Of a DNA stretch of 32,065 bases, positions 1 through 7,771 are shown one piece after another. The position numbers were made by a program, and so were the translations under genes. The notes beneath the pieces were generated by a model, which searched no databases, was not told where the DNA came from, and was given only the letters and a program-made list of their open reading frames with translations. Where the stretch lies: positions 1 through 32,065 of IMG/VR virus record IMGVR_UViG_3300022665_000643; one strand, given 5' to 3'. Origin of the DNA: a virus. Positions within the stretch are counted from its first letter, which is position 1; each line of letters starts with the position of its first letter.

Positions 1-1470
1 ACTTTCGCTACTGCTCTTGTTGGTAGGGCAATTCGAGGAGCCATCAGTTCACAGATTGAGCTTTCGAAGTCATTGGCTCGGACTCGGTTTTTTCTTGCTC
101 AAGTGGGCGGGGAGATGCAAACAAATCTCGCTACTGTTAAGAGATTCGGATCGGAGATGCAGAAGACGGGACTCGCCTCAAAAAACTTGGCAACAGAAAT
201 CGGGGCGAAATCCCTCAAGGCTTTCAAGGATCAGGACAAAGCTCTCCGAGTTGCTAGGACTGTCCTCATAGGGCATAGAATAGGGCTACTAGATGCGAAT
301 GCAGCCATCAATGCGATGGTTGATGCTCAAAATGGAAATGATCTCGCATTGCGTAATTTTCTCGCTACCTTGGGGATTGCAGCGCCAGAGTTCGCATCAT
401 TCGAGACTCTAGTCGCCAATCTCACAGGAGCATTGGAAGGAGCAGAGGGGGCACTTTCGGATTTCGGAAATGAGTTCACTCGCCTTACCGGATTATTGAA
501 ACAAAAGGCAGAAGAAGCAGGGGCAGTATTCGCTGACCTATTGTTGCCATCACTTCGGGATTTGAATCTTCTCCTGTCTGATCCTGGAAGAGCATTCGAT
601 CAATTCGTGGATTCATTCTCGGGATTCTTCACAGACATCGGAAAGATATTCACAGGAAGATCGGCGGAGATTCAAAATGTATGGGTTTTATTCTTGATAG
701 AACTTGGGCTTACTCTCGACAGAATCGGAAGAACGATTCTCGCAGGGGTTTCCTTCTTCATGGGAGGATTTTTCGAAGTGATGAAAAGGGTTTCGGGAGT
801 CATTCTCTCCTTGTGGATCGGATGGATTAACGGACTTGGAGAAGCTTTGTTCCTTTTCTTCGATATTGCTCGCTCAAAATTGAGAGGATTTTGGGCAGAT
901 ACTAGGCGATTGTTTCTTCTCGGGAGCAGGCTAGTCGCAAGAGTGTGGACATCAATGCTCAATTTCATGAGAAACAGCCTCGCAGTTATATCTCAATTTG
1001 TCGAGACTCAATGGTTTCGTTTTTGGGGCAGGATCAGCGGGATTGTTGATGGAGCCAAAAGATTTATTTTAAAAACGATACAAGCACTTGTGAATGGCGT
1101 GATCCAACAGGTTGAAAGAATCAAGAATCTCATTCAGGAAGCGAGAGAGGCGGCGAAAAAGCCGATCACTCTCTTCATGAATATCGTGCAGAGAGTTGTG
1201 AGTGCAGGGGCGAGATTAGTCCGACAGGCGGGTGGAGCTATTCCTGCCAATGTTTCGGCTCTGGTCGGGGAAAGAGGTCCCGAGATATTCACTCCGAATC
1301 GCACAGGAACAATCATTCCGAACAACAGAATTGGTGGCGGGGGAACTGTCATCAACATCACTGTTACAGGCAATACATTCGTGGGAGAGGATCGGGAAAC
1401 TGCTAACAGAATCGGGGATCAGATCATCAAAAGACTCGAGCTGGTTCATCGATTCGGACTATCAATATGA
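1..1470 (+). CDS. Tail tape measure protein, C-terminal part (cut by window edge)
   Basis: The frame is open from base 1, so the true start lies outside the window and the in-frame TTG near base 73 is not a start. The visible 489 residues are Ala/Gly/Leu-rich helical sequence with two long hydrophobic stretches in the middle (around FLIELGLTLDRIG and VILSLWIGWINGLG), then a basic amphipathic region. Near the end is the signature ALVGERGPEIFTPN followed by GTIIPN, typical of tape-measure C-termini. The family sets tail length and is ejected with the DNA, its hydrophobic segments helping membrane passage. It overlaps the hub gene by ATGA. The N-terminal half is missing. Confidence 0.93.
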   Translation, partial: TFATALVGRAIRGAISSQIELSKSLARTRFFLAQVGGEMQTNLATVKRFGSEMQKTGLASKNLATEIGAKSLKAFKDQDKALRVARTVLIGHRIGLLDANAAINAMVDAQNGNDLALRNFLATLGIAAPEFASFETLVANLTGALEGAEGALSDFGNEFTRLTGLLKQKAEEAGAVFADLLLPSLRDLNLLLSDPGRAFDQFVDSFSGFFTDIGKIFTGRSAEIQNVWVLFLIELGLTLDRIGRTILAGVSFFMGGFFEVMKRVSGVILSLWIGWINGLGEALFLFFDIARSKLRGFWADTRRLFLLGSRLVARVWTSMLNFMRNSLAVISQFVETQWFRFWGRISGIVDGAKRFILKTIQALVNGVIQQVERIKNLIQEAREAAKKPITLFMNIVQRVVSAGARLVRQAGGAIPANVSALVGERGPEIFTPNRTGTIIPNNRIGGGGTVINITVTGNTFVGEDRETANRIGDQIIKRLELVHRFGLSI

Positions 1471-3002
1471 TCACAATCACAATCGATGCGATAAACAGAA
1501 CAAGTTTGATCGATTGGAAGTCCTTCAAAAAGATTGAGATTCTCACAAAAGAGGCAGATATTCTTGAGTTCAGAATTAAGAGATATCCTTCAAAGCTTTT
1601 CAAGCCCGCGCTCAATGAAGAGGTGATTGTTACTCGTGATTCACTTCGAATCTTCGGGGGTAATATCGTGGAAGTTCGAGAAGAGGTGCAGGGGAAACTG
1701 CTCTTCTTCAATGTCCTTTGTAAAGACTTTACATTTCTCTTGGATCGTTTCCTTGTCACGAGACGATATGAATCTCTCACAGCGGATGCCATCATCGCAG
1801 ATATCGTTGCGAGTTTCGTTGAGGCAGGATTCACTACAACAAATGTAGTTGCTGATGTGGTGGTGTCGGATATGAACTTCAACTTTTTCTATGTCTCCGA
1901 TGCTCTTCACAAATTGGCAAAAGCGATTGGCTTCGACTGGTATGTGGATTATGACAAAGACATCCACTTCTTCGAAGAAGAGCAGAACATCGCCCCGTTC
2001 AATGTCACAGAATTGGTTGCTGATGAAGAAAACTTCGTGGGCGATTCTCTTCGATTATCCGAGAACATTCATCAGTTGAGAAACAAGATCATTGTTCGAG
2101 GTGGGGTGCTTCTCGGGAATGTGGTTGCGAATACATGGATTCAGGACGCAAGCGGACAGACGACTTGGTTCATCGGAAGGGATCATGTATCGATAACTGT
2201 GAAGCTGAACAGCGTTGTGCAGACTCTCGGGAAGGAAGGAGTCGATGATGAAGATGCAACAATCGCAGTTTTATATAATCCGAACTCGGGACATATTCGA
2301 TTCAAGACAGCCCCATCGGAATCCGATGTGATCGATTCCACTTCAACACCAGAGTACCCGCTCATCAAACAATTCGATGATACAGTTTCAATCGGGGATT
2401 TCGGGATCCATGAATTTGTGATCGTGGATAAAACTCTCAAGTCATCGGCGGCGGCTAACCTTCGGGCAAAGGCAGAATTGAAAAGATGGGGGGATGAAGT
2501 TCGGGTGGGAACTTTCACTACTTACAAGGATGGATTGAGATCGGGGGAATTGATCACAGTCGATCTCCCCACGTTCGGGATAAACAGGAGATATCTCATC
2601 AACAGGATCGTAACTACTGCGCGAGGTCCCGAATCAGACCTCCGATATGATGTATCTCTCCTCGCATCGGAAAGCAACACGATGATTGATATTCTTTCCG
2701 ATCTTCTTATCAACCGACCTCTTGCGGAAATTGAGATCCAAGAGAATGAGATCATCGATCTAGTCAAGTCATTCGAAGAAGAGGTGATCGTGGTGGAAGC
2801 ATTCACAGCAACTGTATTTCCGAGAGCGATTCCTGATTTCGAAGATACAGTCACAGTTGTCGAACCAACCTTTACTATCAATGCATTCGTTCCATGTTGG
2901 GTGGCGGCTCCGTTCTTCGGGACATTCCCCACAGATACAAGAAGAATCACCTTTACTGATGTGGGAGCAGAGGCTCAAGATGATACTCCATGTGCCACTT
3001 AA
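1467..3002 (+). CDS. Tail hub / tail-associated protein (Gp27- or Tal-N-like)
   Basis: 511 residues, starting at the ATG of an ATGA overlap with the tape-measure stop. The N-terminal part has a compact beta-rich start (MITITIDAINRTSLIDWK), then LTADAIIADIVASF and SDALHKLAKAIGFDWYVD, the pattern of baseplate hub proteins that form the ring closing the siphovirus tail tube. Position directly after the tape measure agrees. The C-terminal 80 residues are acidic with repeated EEEVIVVEAF / FEDTVTVVEP phrases and probably link to the following fibre proteins. No peptidase motif was recognised. A -10 box for the next gene lies just after the stop. Confidence 0.8.
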   Translation: MITITIDAINRTSLIDWKSFKKIEILTKEADILEFRIKRYPSKLFKPALNEEVIVTRDSLRIFGGNIVEVREEVQGKLLFFNVLCKDFTFLLDRFLVTRRYESLTADAIIADIVASFVEAGFTTTNVVADVVVSDMNFNFFYVSDALHKLAKAIGFDWYVDYDKDIHFFEEEQNIAPFNVTELVADEENFVGDSLRLSENIHQLRNKIIVRGGVLLGNVVANTWIQDASGQTTWFIGRDHVSITVKLNSVVQTLGKEGVDDEDATIAVLYNPNSGHIRFKTAPSESDVIDSTSTPEYPLIKQFDDTVSIGDFGIHEFVIVDKTLKSSAAANLRAKAELKRWGDEVRVGTFTTYKDGLRSGELITVDLPTFGINRRYLINRIVTTARGPESDLRYDVSLLASESNTMIDILSDLLINRPLAEIEIQENEIIDLVKSFEEEVIVVEAFTATVFPRAIPDFEDTVTVVEPTFTINAFVPCWVAAPFFGTFPTDTRRITFTDVGAEAQDDTPCAT

Positions 3003-3009
3003 CATTTTT

Positions 3010-3018
3010 TGCTATAAT
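3010..3018 (+). promoter_or_regulatory. Extended -10 promoter, probably leaderless
   Basis: TGC-TATAAT (TATAAT at 3013-3018) is followed by only 6 nt (AGAATC) before the ATG at 3025. A start site about 7 nt after the -10 would fall on or next to the ATG, giving a leaderless mRNA. No convincing -35, which suits an extended -10. Confidence 0.6.
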
Positions 3019-3024
3019 AGAATC

Positions 3025-3516
3025 ATGAAAACAATCTCCAAAGGCTTCCAAGAGGGCATCATCTCAAAAGGAATATGGACAATCACAGTCCGAGATCCTC
3101 TCGGGAATATCGTTTCACAAAAGACAATCGAAAATATCGTGGTTACTGCTGGAAGGAATCAGATCGCAAAGGCTCTCGCTGTTGAGTTGGTCGCTATATC
3201 AGATATCGAAATAAGCCATCAAGAATTGGGAACAGGAACTACTACCCCCGCAGTAGGCGATACAGGATTGGAGACTCCTACGGGGGGAACAAGAAAAGCC
3301 ATCACCTCAACTGCATCATCGGGGAAACAATTGAATATCACTGCATTCTGGGCGGCTGGAGAGGCGACAGGCACGCATGAGGAGTATGGAACTTTTATCA
3401 ATGGTACGGGAGTATCGAACTCTGGCGTTTTACTTAATAGAGTCCTTCTTTCGAGTGTGGTGGTTCTGGCCGCGAACTCTCTCACCGTAGATGGAACAAT
3501 CAATTTCAATATATAA
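3025..3516 (+). CDS. Tail fibre-like / distal tail structural protein
   Basis: 163 residues. An upstream in-frame start would overlap the hub gene by about 145 nt; ATG at 3025 directly after the TATAAT box is the better start. The sequence has an N-terminal strand (GIWTITVRDPLGNIV), NIVVTAGRNQIAKALA, then a Thr/Gly-rich beta segment (LGTGTTTPAVGDTGLETPT) and a C-terminal LTVDGTINFNI. This pattern is common in small phage tail-tip and fibre proteins, where it forms part of a trimeric receptor-binding device. No enzymatic motif is visible. It sits between the hub and the LamG adhesin, consistent with a tip role. Confidence 0.6.
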   Translation: MKTISKGFQEGIISKGIWTITVRDPLGNIVSQKTIENIVVTAGRNQIAKALAVELVAISDIEISHQELGTGTTTPAVGDTGLETPTGGTRKAITSTASSGKQLNITAFWAAGEATGTHEEYGTFINGTGVSNSGVLLNRVLLSSVVVLAANSLTVDGTINFNI

Positions 3517-3518
3517 AC

Positions 3519-5051
3519 ATGAGTTTTAACTGGACAGCAGGAGACAAAATCACAGCGACTCGGTTGAATCAAATTGATTCAAATACTGAAAGTAGAATCG
3601 GCACAAATGAGCACAATATCTTACAGCTGTATCTTGAGAATTTTTTTGCCAATAAAGTTACTCCTTTTTTGGGATTATTTTTTGATGGATTTTCTGACAC
3701 TACAAAGGCAGATATAAACACAAACACAACGATTGACACCGCAAACAAGAAATTGGATTTGGACGCAACATTCACATCGGGAGTATATGAGAGCATTGTC
3801 ACCTCATTTCAGCAATCAATGAAAACTGCAAAGTTGTGGATTGTAAGAAAAGCAGGAACTTCAAACGTTAACTCAATAGATTTAGAGAAAGACTCAAGCC
3901 AATTTTTATCCATAACCGATGCCGCACAAACAGGATTAGATATTCTTGGTGATATTACTCTTGAAGCGTGGGTCAATATTGAAAGCCAACCTGCTACGGA
4001 TATAGTCTATGGGATAATTTCTAAAAGAGACAGTAGCCCAAGTGGAGAGAACTCTTGGATTTTACAATACCAAGATGTTTCAGGAACAAAAAAGGTATCC
4101 TTATTTCTATTTGATGCTGCTGCCCCTATTGTAAATGTCAACTATATCTTTATTCAAACTTTGACGACAGGAACTTGGGTACACGTTGCAATGACTTGGA
4201 AACAATCAACTGGAACGGCAGAACTTTTTATAGACGGCGTAAGTCAGGGAACTGTCGTTGATACGTCTGCCGCTGATATAAATAATTCAACCACAGATTT
4301 TAGCATAGGACGGGCAGACGCAAAGGTTGGTTTGGAGAGTTTCTTTGACGGCAAAATTGACGAGGTAAGAGTTTGGGACGATATACGGACATCAACAGAA
4401 ATATCTAACAATAAAGATAAACAACTTGTGGGAAATGAAGCGAATTTGCAAGGATACTGGCGATTGAATAATGATTTACTTGACGAAACAGCAAACAACA
4501 ATGACTTAACGAATAATGGCGGGGCAGTATTTTCAACAGATATTTCACCTACATTTGTGGGTGATAAATTTAATCTTGATGCCGCAATTTCAGTGGGCGC
4601 AACAACACTTACAATTGATGGCGATCAAACAGGCGTATTCGCCAATGGAGATACAATTGATATTTCTACCTCTGACAATCTCACAAGAGAAAGAAAAACA
4701 CTGACTGCCGTTCCGACTTTTGCTGCTGGAAAAACAACTCTGACATTTTCCGCCACCGCTAACGCCTTTGGAATAACTGATTTTGTTGAGAGGGTAAATG
4801 TCATTCCGCAGATTTCTTTAGTTGATGTCGGCACTGCCAAAAGTTTTCAAGCAATGACTTATGTGAGATCAGAATTGGGAACTGGGATAGGTTCAACTGG
4901 AAATGGCATTGCAAAGAATGAAGTTGAAGATGAATATGAATTTACCGCCCCTACCGCACAAGAAGATTTGAAAATTAAATTAGACCTTACAAGAAATGAC
5001 ACTAGTTTATCAGTTTTTGCGAAACGACTCGGGGTTGTTGTCAATATCTAA
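3519..5051 (+). CDS. LamG / concanavalin A-like virion adhesin
   Basis: 510 residues. The N-terminus (TAGDKITATRLNQIDSN) looks like a virion anchoring segment. Residues about 125-325 form a LamG/ConA-like jelly-roll: SQFLSITDAAQTGLDI, ITLEAWVNI, TGTWVHVAMTWKQSTGTAEL, FIDGVSQGTV, GKIDEVRVWDDIRT and LQGYWRLNNDLLDETANNN. Such domains bind carbohydrates and act as receptor-binding parts of tails. The C-terminal third is a second beta-rich domain. Base use differs from neighbours: GATC occurs only twice in about 1.5 kb, GAC and ACA codons are commoner, and AT content is higher, suggesting recent exchange of the adhesin. Confidence 0.82.
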   Translation: MSFNWTAGDKITATRLNQIDSNTESRIGTNEHNILQLYLENFFANKVTPFLGLFFDGFSDTTKADINTNTTIDTANKKLDLDATFTSGVYESIVTSFQQSMKTAKLWIVRKAGTSNVNSIDLEKDSSQFLSITDAAQTGLDILGDITLEAWVNIESQPATDIVYGIISKRDSSPSGENSWILQYQDVSGTKKVSLFLFDAAAPIVNVNYIFIQTLTTGTWVHVAMTWKQSTGTAELFIDGVSQGTVVDTSAADINNSTTDFSIGRADAKVGLESFFDGKIDEVRVWDDIRTSTEISNNKDKQLVGNEANLQGYWRLNNDLLDETANNNDLTNNGGAVFSTDISPTFVGDKFNLDAAISVGATTLTIDGDQTGVFANGDTIDISTSDNLTRERKTLTAVPTFAAGKTTLTFSATANAFGITDFVERVNVIPQISLVDVGTAKSFQAMTYVRSELGTGIGSTGNGIAKNEVEDEYEFTAPTAQEDLKIKLDLTRNDTSLSVFAKRLGVVVNI

Positions 5052-5052
5052 T

Positions 5053-5217
5053 ATGAAAAAAATTACTCACAGTTCAGGCGCTATCGAGATGATTCCCGAT
5101 GAGAAGGAGCAGGCTTCGAAGGACAAATACAAAGGGAAAAAGAAGGAGTCGGATTTCACTCAAAAAGAACTCAATGGATTAACTATCGAGCTTGCAAAGC
5201 GAGCCAATTTGATATGA
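5053..5217 (+). CDS. Small charged protein of the tail/lysis junction
   Basis: 54 residues, ATG 1 nt after the adhesin stop. Lys/Glu-rich and hydrophilic, starting MKKITHSSGAIEMIPDEKE and ending LNGLTIELAKRANLI; the C-terminal half looks helical. Its stop overlaps the next start. Function not recognised. Position between adhesin and lysis genes is the only hint. Coding is supported by tight spacing and the ATGA-type junction that follows. Confidence 0.55.
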   Translation: MKKITHSSGAIEMIPDEKEQASKDKYKGKKKESDFTQKELNGLTIELAKRANLI

Positions 5218-5393
5218 ATGGAACAATCGATCCAGTAGAAAATGAGAGAAGAATGACGAAGATCGAAACAATCCTCGATGATGTAGTTGAAAATCATCTT
5301 CCCCATATCGATAAGAAAATCAACTGGGTGATCGGGATCCTCGTGTCCTTCATGATCAGCATCATTCTATTGCTCATTAAACTAATGACATGA
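5214..5393 (+). CDS. XhlA-like small membrane protein (holin accessory)
   Basis: 59 residues: MNGTIDPVENERRMTKIETI, then a helical segment ending HLPHIDKKI, then one C-terminal membrane helix (WVIGILVSFMISIILLLI). An N-terminal soluble helix followed by one C-terminal membrane segment, directly before an endolysin, is the layout of the XhlA (hemolysin) family, which works with a holin and amidase in host lysis. It overlaps the preceding stop and shares ATGA with the amidase start, so the three lysis genes are translationally coupled. Family assignment rests on layout and the T-K-I-E-T pattern. Confidence 0.68.
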   Translation: MNGTIDPVENERRMTKIETILDDVVENHLPHIDKKINWVIGILVSFMISIILLLIKLMT

Positions 5394-5938
5394 TGAAGAA
5401 AAACAACCCCGTTGAAATCTATGTGCATCACACCGCAGTATCTCGGGCAGTTCAATCGAGACAGTTCCTTCCTGTGAATCGATATCATCAGCGGAAGTTT
5501 GGAGCTTATTGCCTCTCATCGATGGCTTATTACGGAGGGTATCAGATCCTCATCGAGCCGGATGGAACAGAGTATCGATATCGAGAAGACAATGAAGAAG
5601 GATGCCACACCAAAGGATTCAATGATCGATCTCTCGCAGTTGCTCTGGCAGGACATTTTGATATCGAGAGTCCGACAGATGCACAGATTCGAACTCTCAA
5701 GAAGAGATTGCGAAAGTGGGTTGATCGATACAATATATCTCTCGAGAAAATCAAGCCACATCGTGCTGTGGCGAACACAACTTGCTATGGATCGAATCTC
5801 GCCAATGATTGGGGGAAGAGGATCCTCGATGATTCAAGAGAGGTCGAACTTGTAAAGTTGCAGAAGAAACTTGATCGGCTTCAGCTGATCATCATCGCTC
5901 TTCAAAAACTTATTCGTAGACTCTATAAAACAAAATGA
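5390..5938 (+). CDS. Endolysin, N-acetylmuramoyl-L-alanine amidase (Amidase_2/PGRP fold)
   Basis: 182 residues, starting at the first of two adjacent ATGs. Zinc ligands are visible: H13/H14 in YVHHTA, H124 in KPHRA and C132 in TTCYG; GCHTKGFNDRSLAVALAG (residues 71-88) is the core strand and loop of the amidase fold. The enzyme cleaves the bond between N-acetylmuramic acid and L-alanine in peptidoglycan at lysis. The last 30 residues are a Leu/Lys-rich amphipathic helix (VKLQKKLDRLQLIIIALQKL) instead of a known cell-wall-binding repeat. There is no signal peptide, so release depends on the flanking membrane proteins. Confidence 0.9.
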   Translation: MMKKNNPVEIYVHHTAVSRAVQSRQFLPVNRYHQRKFGAYCLSSMAYYGGYQILIEPDGTEYRYREDNEEGCHTKGFNDRSLAVALAGHFDIESPTDAQIRTLKKRLRKWVDRYNISLEKIKPHRAVANTTCYGSNLANDWGKRILDDSREVELVKLQKKLDRLQLIIIALQKLIRRLYKTK

Positions 5939-6114
5939 ATTACGATATTTTCAAAAGCACTCGATTCTGGTCAGTTGTCCTTGTCGCTGTGATCTGGTTC
6001 CTCGAAGGGAATGGATGGATGGCGCCAGAGGCAGTTCAGGCCATCACTACTGTCCTTATCGGGCATGTGATCATTCGCACAGTTGATAGACACGGAGACA
6101 AAACTAATGTATAA
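5935..6114 (+). CDS. Holin-like two-segment membrane protein
   Basis: 59 residues, overlapping the amidase stop by ATGA. Two hydrophobic segments are visible: FWSVVLVAVIWFLEG and AVQAITTVLIGHVII, separated by a short turn (NGWMAP) and followed by a charged tail (RTVDRHGDK). Size, two segments and position after the endolysin fit a class II holin that opens the inner membrane for the amidase. No family signature is decisive. It is the last gene of the lysis cassette; a strong terminator follows about 100 nt downstream. Confidence 0.68.
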   Translation: MNYDIFKSTRFWSVVLVAVIWFLEGNGWMAPEAVQAITTVLIGHVIIRTVDRHGDKTNV

Positions 6115-6217
6115 TTCCACTCAATAAGATTCTCCATTGCTGGGCTATTCGTTAGAGCTTTGGCTAGTGCAACGAACAGGAGAGCCGACGATATCGTGGG
6201 GTGGAGTTCCTCTATTC
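6115..6217 (+). other. Non-coding stretch with inverted repeats after the holin gene
   Basis: No ORF is credible. TTCGTT and AACGAA can pair around the middle, with CTCC/GGAG outside them, and TCCAC near 6116-6120 can pair with GTGGA near 6201-6205. A palindrome CGATATCG is also present. It could be the structured 3' end of the lysis mRNA or a separate small RNA; no promoter of its own was seen. Confidence 0.35.
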
Positions 6218-6247
6218 AAAAGGGCGGGAGAAATCCTGCTCTTTTTT
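6218..6247 (+). terminator. Rho-independent terminator after the lysis cassette
   Basis: A 12-bp stem (AAAAGGGCGGGA pairing TCCTGCTCTTTT with two G-U pairs) closes a GAAA tetraloop at 6230-6233 and runs into TTTTTT. The A-rich 5' arm makes it potentially bidirectional. The core is nearly repeated in the terminator at 15211-15240. Confidence 0.85.
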
Positions 6248-6273
6248 GATGGGGAATATTCGATATTATATGC

Positions 6274-6302
6274 TTGACAAAAAAGATGTAGCATGATACA
6301 AT
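6274..6302 (+). promoter_or_regulatory. Consensus sigma70-type promoter, early operon 1
   Basis: TTGACA (6274-6279), exactly 17 nt, TACAAT (6297-6302). Upstream is GGGGAATATTCGATATTATA. It is closely similar to the promoter at 6994-7022 (shared ATTCGATATT box and AGCATGATACAAT). Transcription from about 6309 would produce the structured RNA elements and the 6626 gene. Confidence 0.85.
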
Positions 6303-6330
6303 GTAAGTAGGTTGAAAATTGAATATTTGG

Positions 6331-6472
6331 TTCCTTGAACGAGGGGGTAAGGGGGATCGGTAGCCCGTTCTCGCAAAATCATTCTCAATATAGCATTACC
6401 CTCCCACAGGTTTGAGAGTAAAAAAATGCTAGAGAGATGGTGGAATAGCAATCCACTCTCTCGTTCAGGGAA
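6331..6472 (+). ncRNA. Structured RNA element, copy A
   Basis: Closed by a 13-bp stem: TTCCTTGAACGAG (6331-6343) with CTCGTTCAGGGAA (6460-6472), one G-U pair. Inside, ATTCTCAA (6381-6388) pairs TTGAGAGT (6412-6419), while TAGCAT (6391-6396) in its loop pairs ATGCTA (6426-6431), a possible H-type pseudoknot. GTGGA/TCCAC forms a last hairpin (6440-6456). GGGTAA/TTACCC and GAACG/CGTTC offer alternative pairings. It follows the 6274 promoter and has a homologue at 10532-10640 with compensatory stem changes. No known RNA family was recognised. Confidence 0.7.
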
Positions 6473-6479
6473 TCAATAT

Positions 6480-6610
6480 GGACTGATGAGAGAGGGAATC
6501 GACAGCGAGGATCAGGCGGATGTCCAATGGATGGTTGCCCTTGCGGGCTATAAAATGCCATCTTGCCGAGTACTGCAAGCTCCTCGTTGCATTCTCTCTC
6601 TTATCAGTTC
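6480..6610 (+). ncRNA. Structured RNA element, copy C
   Basis: Closed by a 20-bp stem, 6480-6499 (GGACTGATGAGAGAGGGAAT) with 6591-6610 (ATTCTCTCTCTTATCAGTTC), three G-U pairs. After a small internal loop the stem continues as CAGCGAGGA (6503-6511) with TCCTCGTTG (6581-6589), then GGC/GCC, GATGG (6530-6534)/CCATC (6558-6562) and GCCC/GGGC around a TTGC loop. The whole forms a long rod ending 15 nt before the ATG at 6626. The GAGAGAG and CTCTCTC blocks match copies A and B, so it is probably a diverged third copy. Confidence 0.72.
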
Positions 6611-6625
6611 ATTGCAAAAAAAATT

Positions 6626-6943
6626 ATGAAAATTAAAAAAGCGTATCTAATTGACGAAAGATCAATCACAAGACAACCTCAATTAGAAGGGAAGGAATTA
6701 GACCTCGAAGTGCTTTATCCCCTTGTTGAGTGTCATATAATCGAGCATGTTGGACTGAAGAAAGGAGTGGATTTGTGGGTAGATGAAGAGGGATTGCTAA
6801 AGCCGAACTTTATTAACCGAATCGCAAGTAAAATGTATCAAGGTGCATATCCCCATGTAAAAGAAGAGCTTGGGATCGCGGGGCGTGCAATTCTTACGGA
6901 CAACACAAAAAAGGGTGATTATATTGAAAATTGTTACAAATAA
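6626..6943 (+). CDS. DUF3846-like small protein
   Basis: 105 residues. An in-frame ATG at 6563 lies inside the structured RNA, so the ATG at 6626 is preferred. The segment LYPLVECHIIEHVGLKKGVD, then LWVDEEGLLKPNFINRIAS and GIAGRAILTD match the layout of DUF3846 proteins of phages and plasmids (a (V/I)E-V-L core, D-L-(W/Y)-V-(D/N)-E-E-G-L, and a late G-x-A/V-I-L strand). Function of that family is unknown. It is a single-gene unit behind a strong promoter and the structured leader, and is closed by a terminator 6 nt after the stop. No SD precedes it, only an A-run. Confidence 0.68.
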   Translation: MKIKKAYLIDERSITRQPQLEGKELDLEVLYPLVECHIIEHVGLKKGVDLWVDEEGLLKPNFINRIASKMYQGAYPHVKEELGIAGRAILTDNTKKGDYIENCYK

Positions 6944-6948
6944 CAAGG

Positions 6949-6969
6949 ACACCCTTCGGGGTGTTTTTG
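6949..6969 (+). terminator. Rho-independent terminator with UUCG loop
   Basis: ACACCC-TTCG-GGGTGT followed by TTTTTGT. A 6-bp stem with the very stable UUCG tetraloop and a T-tract; ends the 6274-6943 unit. Confidence 0.85.
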
Positions 6970-6993
6970 TGTGGAACATTCGATATTTATCTA

Positions 6994-7022
6994 TTGACAA
7001 ATAGAGCCTAGCATGATACAAT
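6994..7022 (+). promoter_or_regulatory. Consensus sigma70-type promoter, early operon 2
   Basis: TTGACA (6994-6999), 17 nt, TACAAT (7017-7022). It shares with the promoter at 6274 the upstream box GGAAYATTCGATATT and the string AGCATGATACAAT. It should drive the run of overlapping small genes from 7078 to 9665. Confidence 0.85.
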
Positions 7023-7077
7023 AGATTTATAAGGTCATCGACAAGACGGATTATCAATCACTTAAAAATTTTAACGT

Positions 7078-7275
7078 ATGAAAAAAGAAGTTGAAAAGGC
7101 GTGGGGGGCTCTCGATAGGATCAAGTTCCTCATCAAGACAGGGGGGCTTGATTACGATGCAGGACATGAGTTCGCCTCGCCTCACTTGAAAATTATCAAT
7201 GACAGAGGAAGGGAGGTTTCCAAAGAACATGGTCGACCCTACTATCCTCTAAAGTTTAACAAAATGATGCGATGA
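7078..7275 (+). CDS. Hypothetical early protein
   Basis: 65 residues, first gene of the operon driven by the 6994 promoter, with a leader of about 50 nt lacking an SD. The sequence begins MKKEVEKAWGALDRIKFLIK, then GGLDYDAGHEFASPHLKI, ending KFNKMMR. No family was recognised and no membrane segment or metal site is visible. It overlaps the next gene (ATGA), so it is coupled to it. Small lysine-rich first genes of early phage operons often act on host functions, but nothing here shows that. Confidence 0.65.
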   Translation: MKKEVEKAWGALDRIKFLIKTGGLDYDAGHEFASPHLKIINDRGREVSKEHGRPYYPLKFNKMMR

Positions 7276-7433
7276 AAAAAAATTGTTCTATCTGCAAAAA
7301 AGACTTTGTTGAATTGGGGAACAATGCTGAACCCGTGAATGCGGGAACCTGCTGTGATCATTGTAATTCCACTGTAGTGATCCCTGCGAGGTTGAATCAA
7401 ATCAAAAAACAACATGGGCGCAGACTTATATAG
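7272..7433 (+). CDS. Small zinc-ribbon-like protein
   Basis: 53 residues. Two cysteine pairs are visible, CSIC near residue 5 and CCDHC at 27-31, separated by about 20 residues, enough for a small zinc knuckle. The rest is polar, ending LNQIKKQHGRRLI. The start overlaps the previous stop by ATGA and its end overlaps the next gene by 20 nt, both supporting translation. The function is unknown; several neighbours carry similar cysteine pairs. Confidence 0.6.
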   Translation: MKKNCSICKKDFVELGNNAEPVNAGTCCDHCNSTVVIPARLNQIKKQHGRRLI

Positions 7434-7770
7434 ACAAAAACAGGAGCATCACATCTGTGGCTTCGAAAGAAGCGAAGATGCGATAGGCAAAGGATATTTC
7501 CGAGATGCCTATAATGAGGGATCGATCCTTCGAAAGTTCGATCTCTCATGGTGGCAGGATATCTCGGGAGTCCTCACCGACAAGGAAGGGGTGATGTCTC
7601 CTGAAAATGTCGTCAAGTTCAGATCAATGCTTGATGACAAATTATTCGAAAAGAATCTCGAGATTGAATCTGTGGAGAGCAAAAAATACTTCCGAGAGGG
7701 GGCGACTCTTCTCAAAAAATATCTCGATGAGACTATTGATCGTAAAGTGGGCATTGAGTGCTCATTGTAA
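7414..7770 (+). CDS. Conserved phage hypothetical protein
   Basis: 118 residues, starting MGADLYRQ and continuing with GKGYFRDAYNEGSILRKFDLSWWQDI. This combination (MGAD start, YFRD-YN, then S-I-L-x-K-F-x-L-S-W-W) is familiar from uncharacterised small proteins in many phages. The C-terminal half is charged and helical (ESKKYFREGATLLKKYLDET). No catalytic or binding motif is apparent. The start overlaps the preceding gene by 20 nt and the stop is 1 nt from the next start. Confidence 0.68.
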   Translation: MGADLYRQKQEHHICGFERSEDAIGKGYFRDAYNEGSILRKFDLSWWQDISGVLTDKEGVMSPENVVKFRSMLDDKLFEKNLEIESVESKKYFREGATLLKKYLDETIDRKVGIECSL

Positions 7771-7771
7771 A

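Noticed and set aside
1216-1449. Long antisense ORFs in many genes on the minus strand
   Set aside because: They lie opposite well-supported genes, have no recognisable domains and reflect the GATC/CTCGA-rich codon style; only the block at 31364-31921 is a real minus-strand gene.
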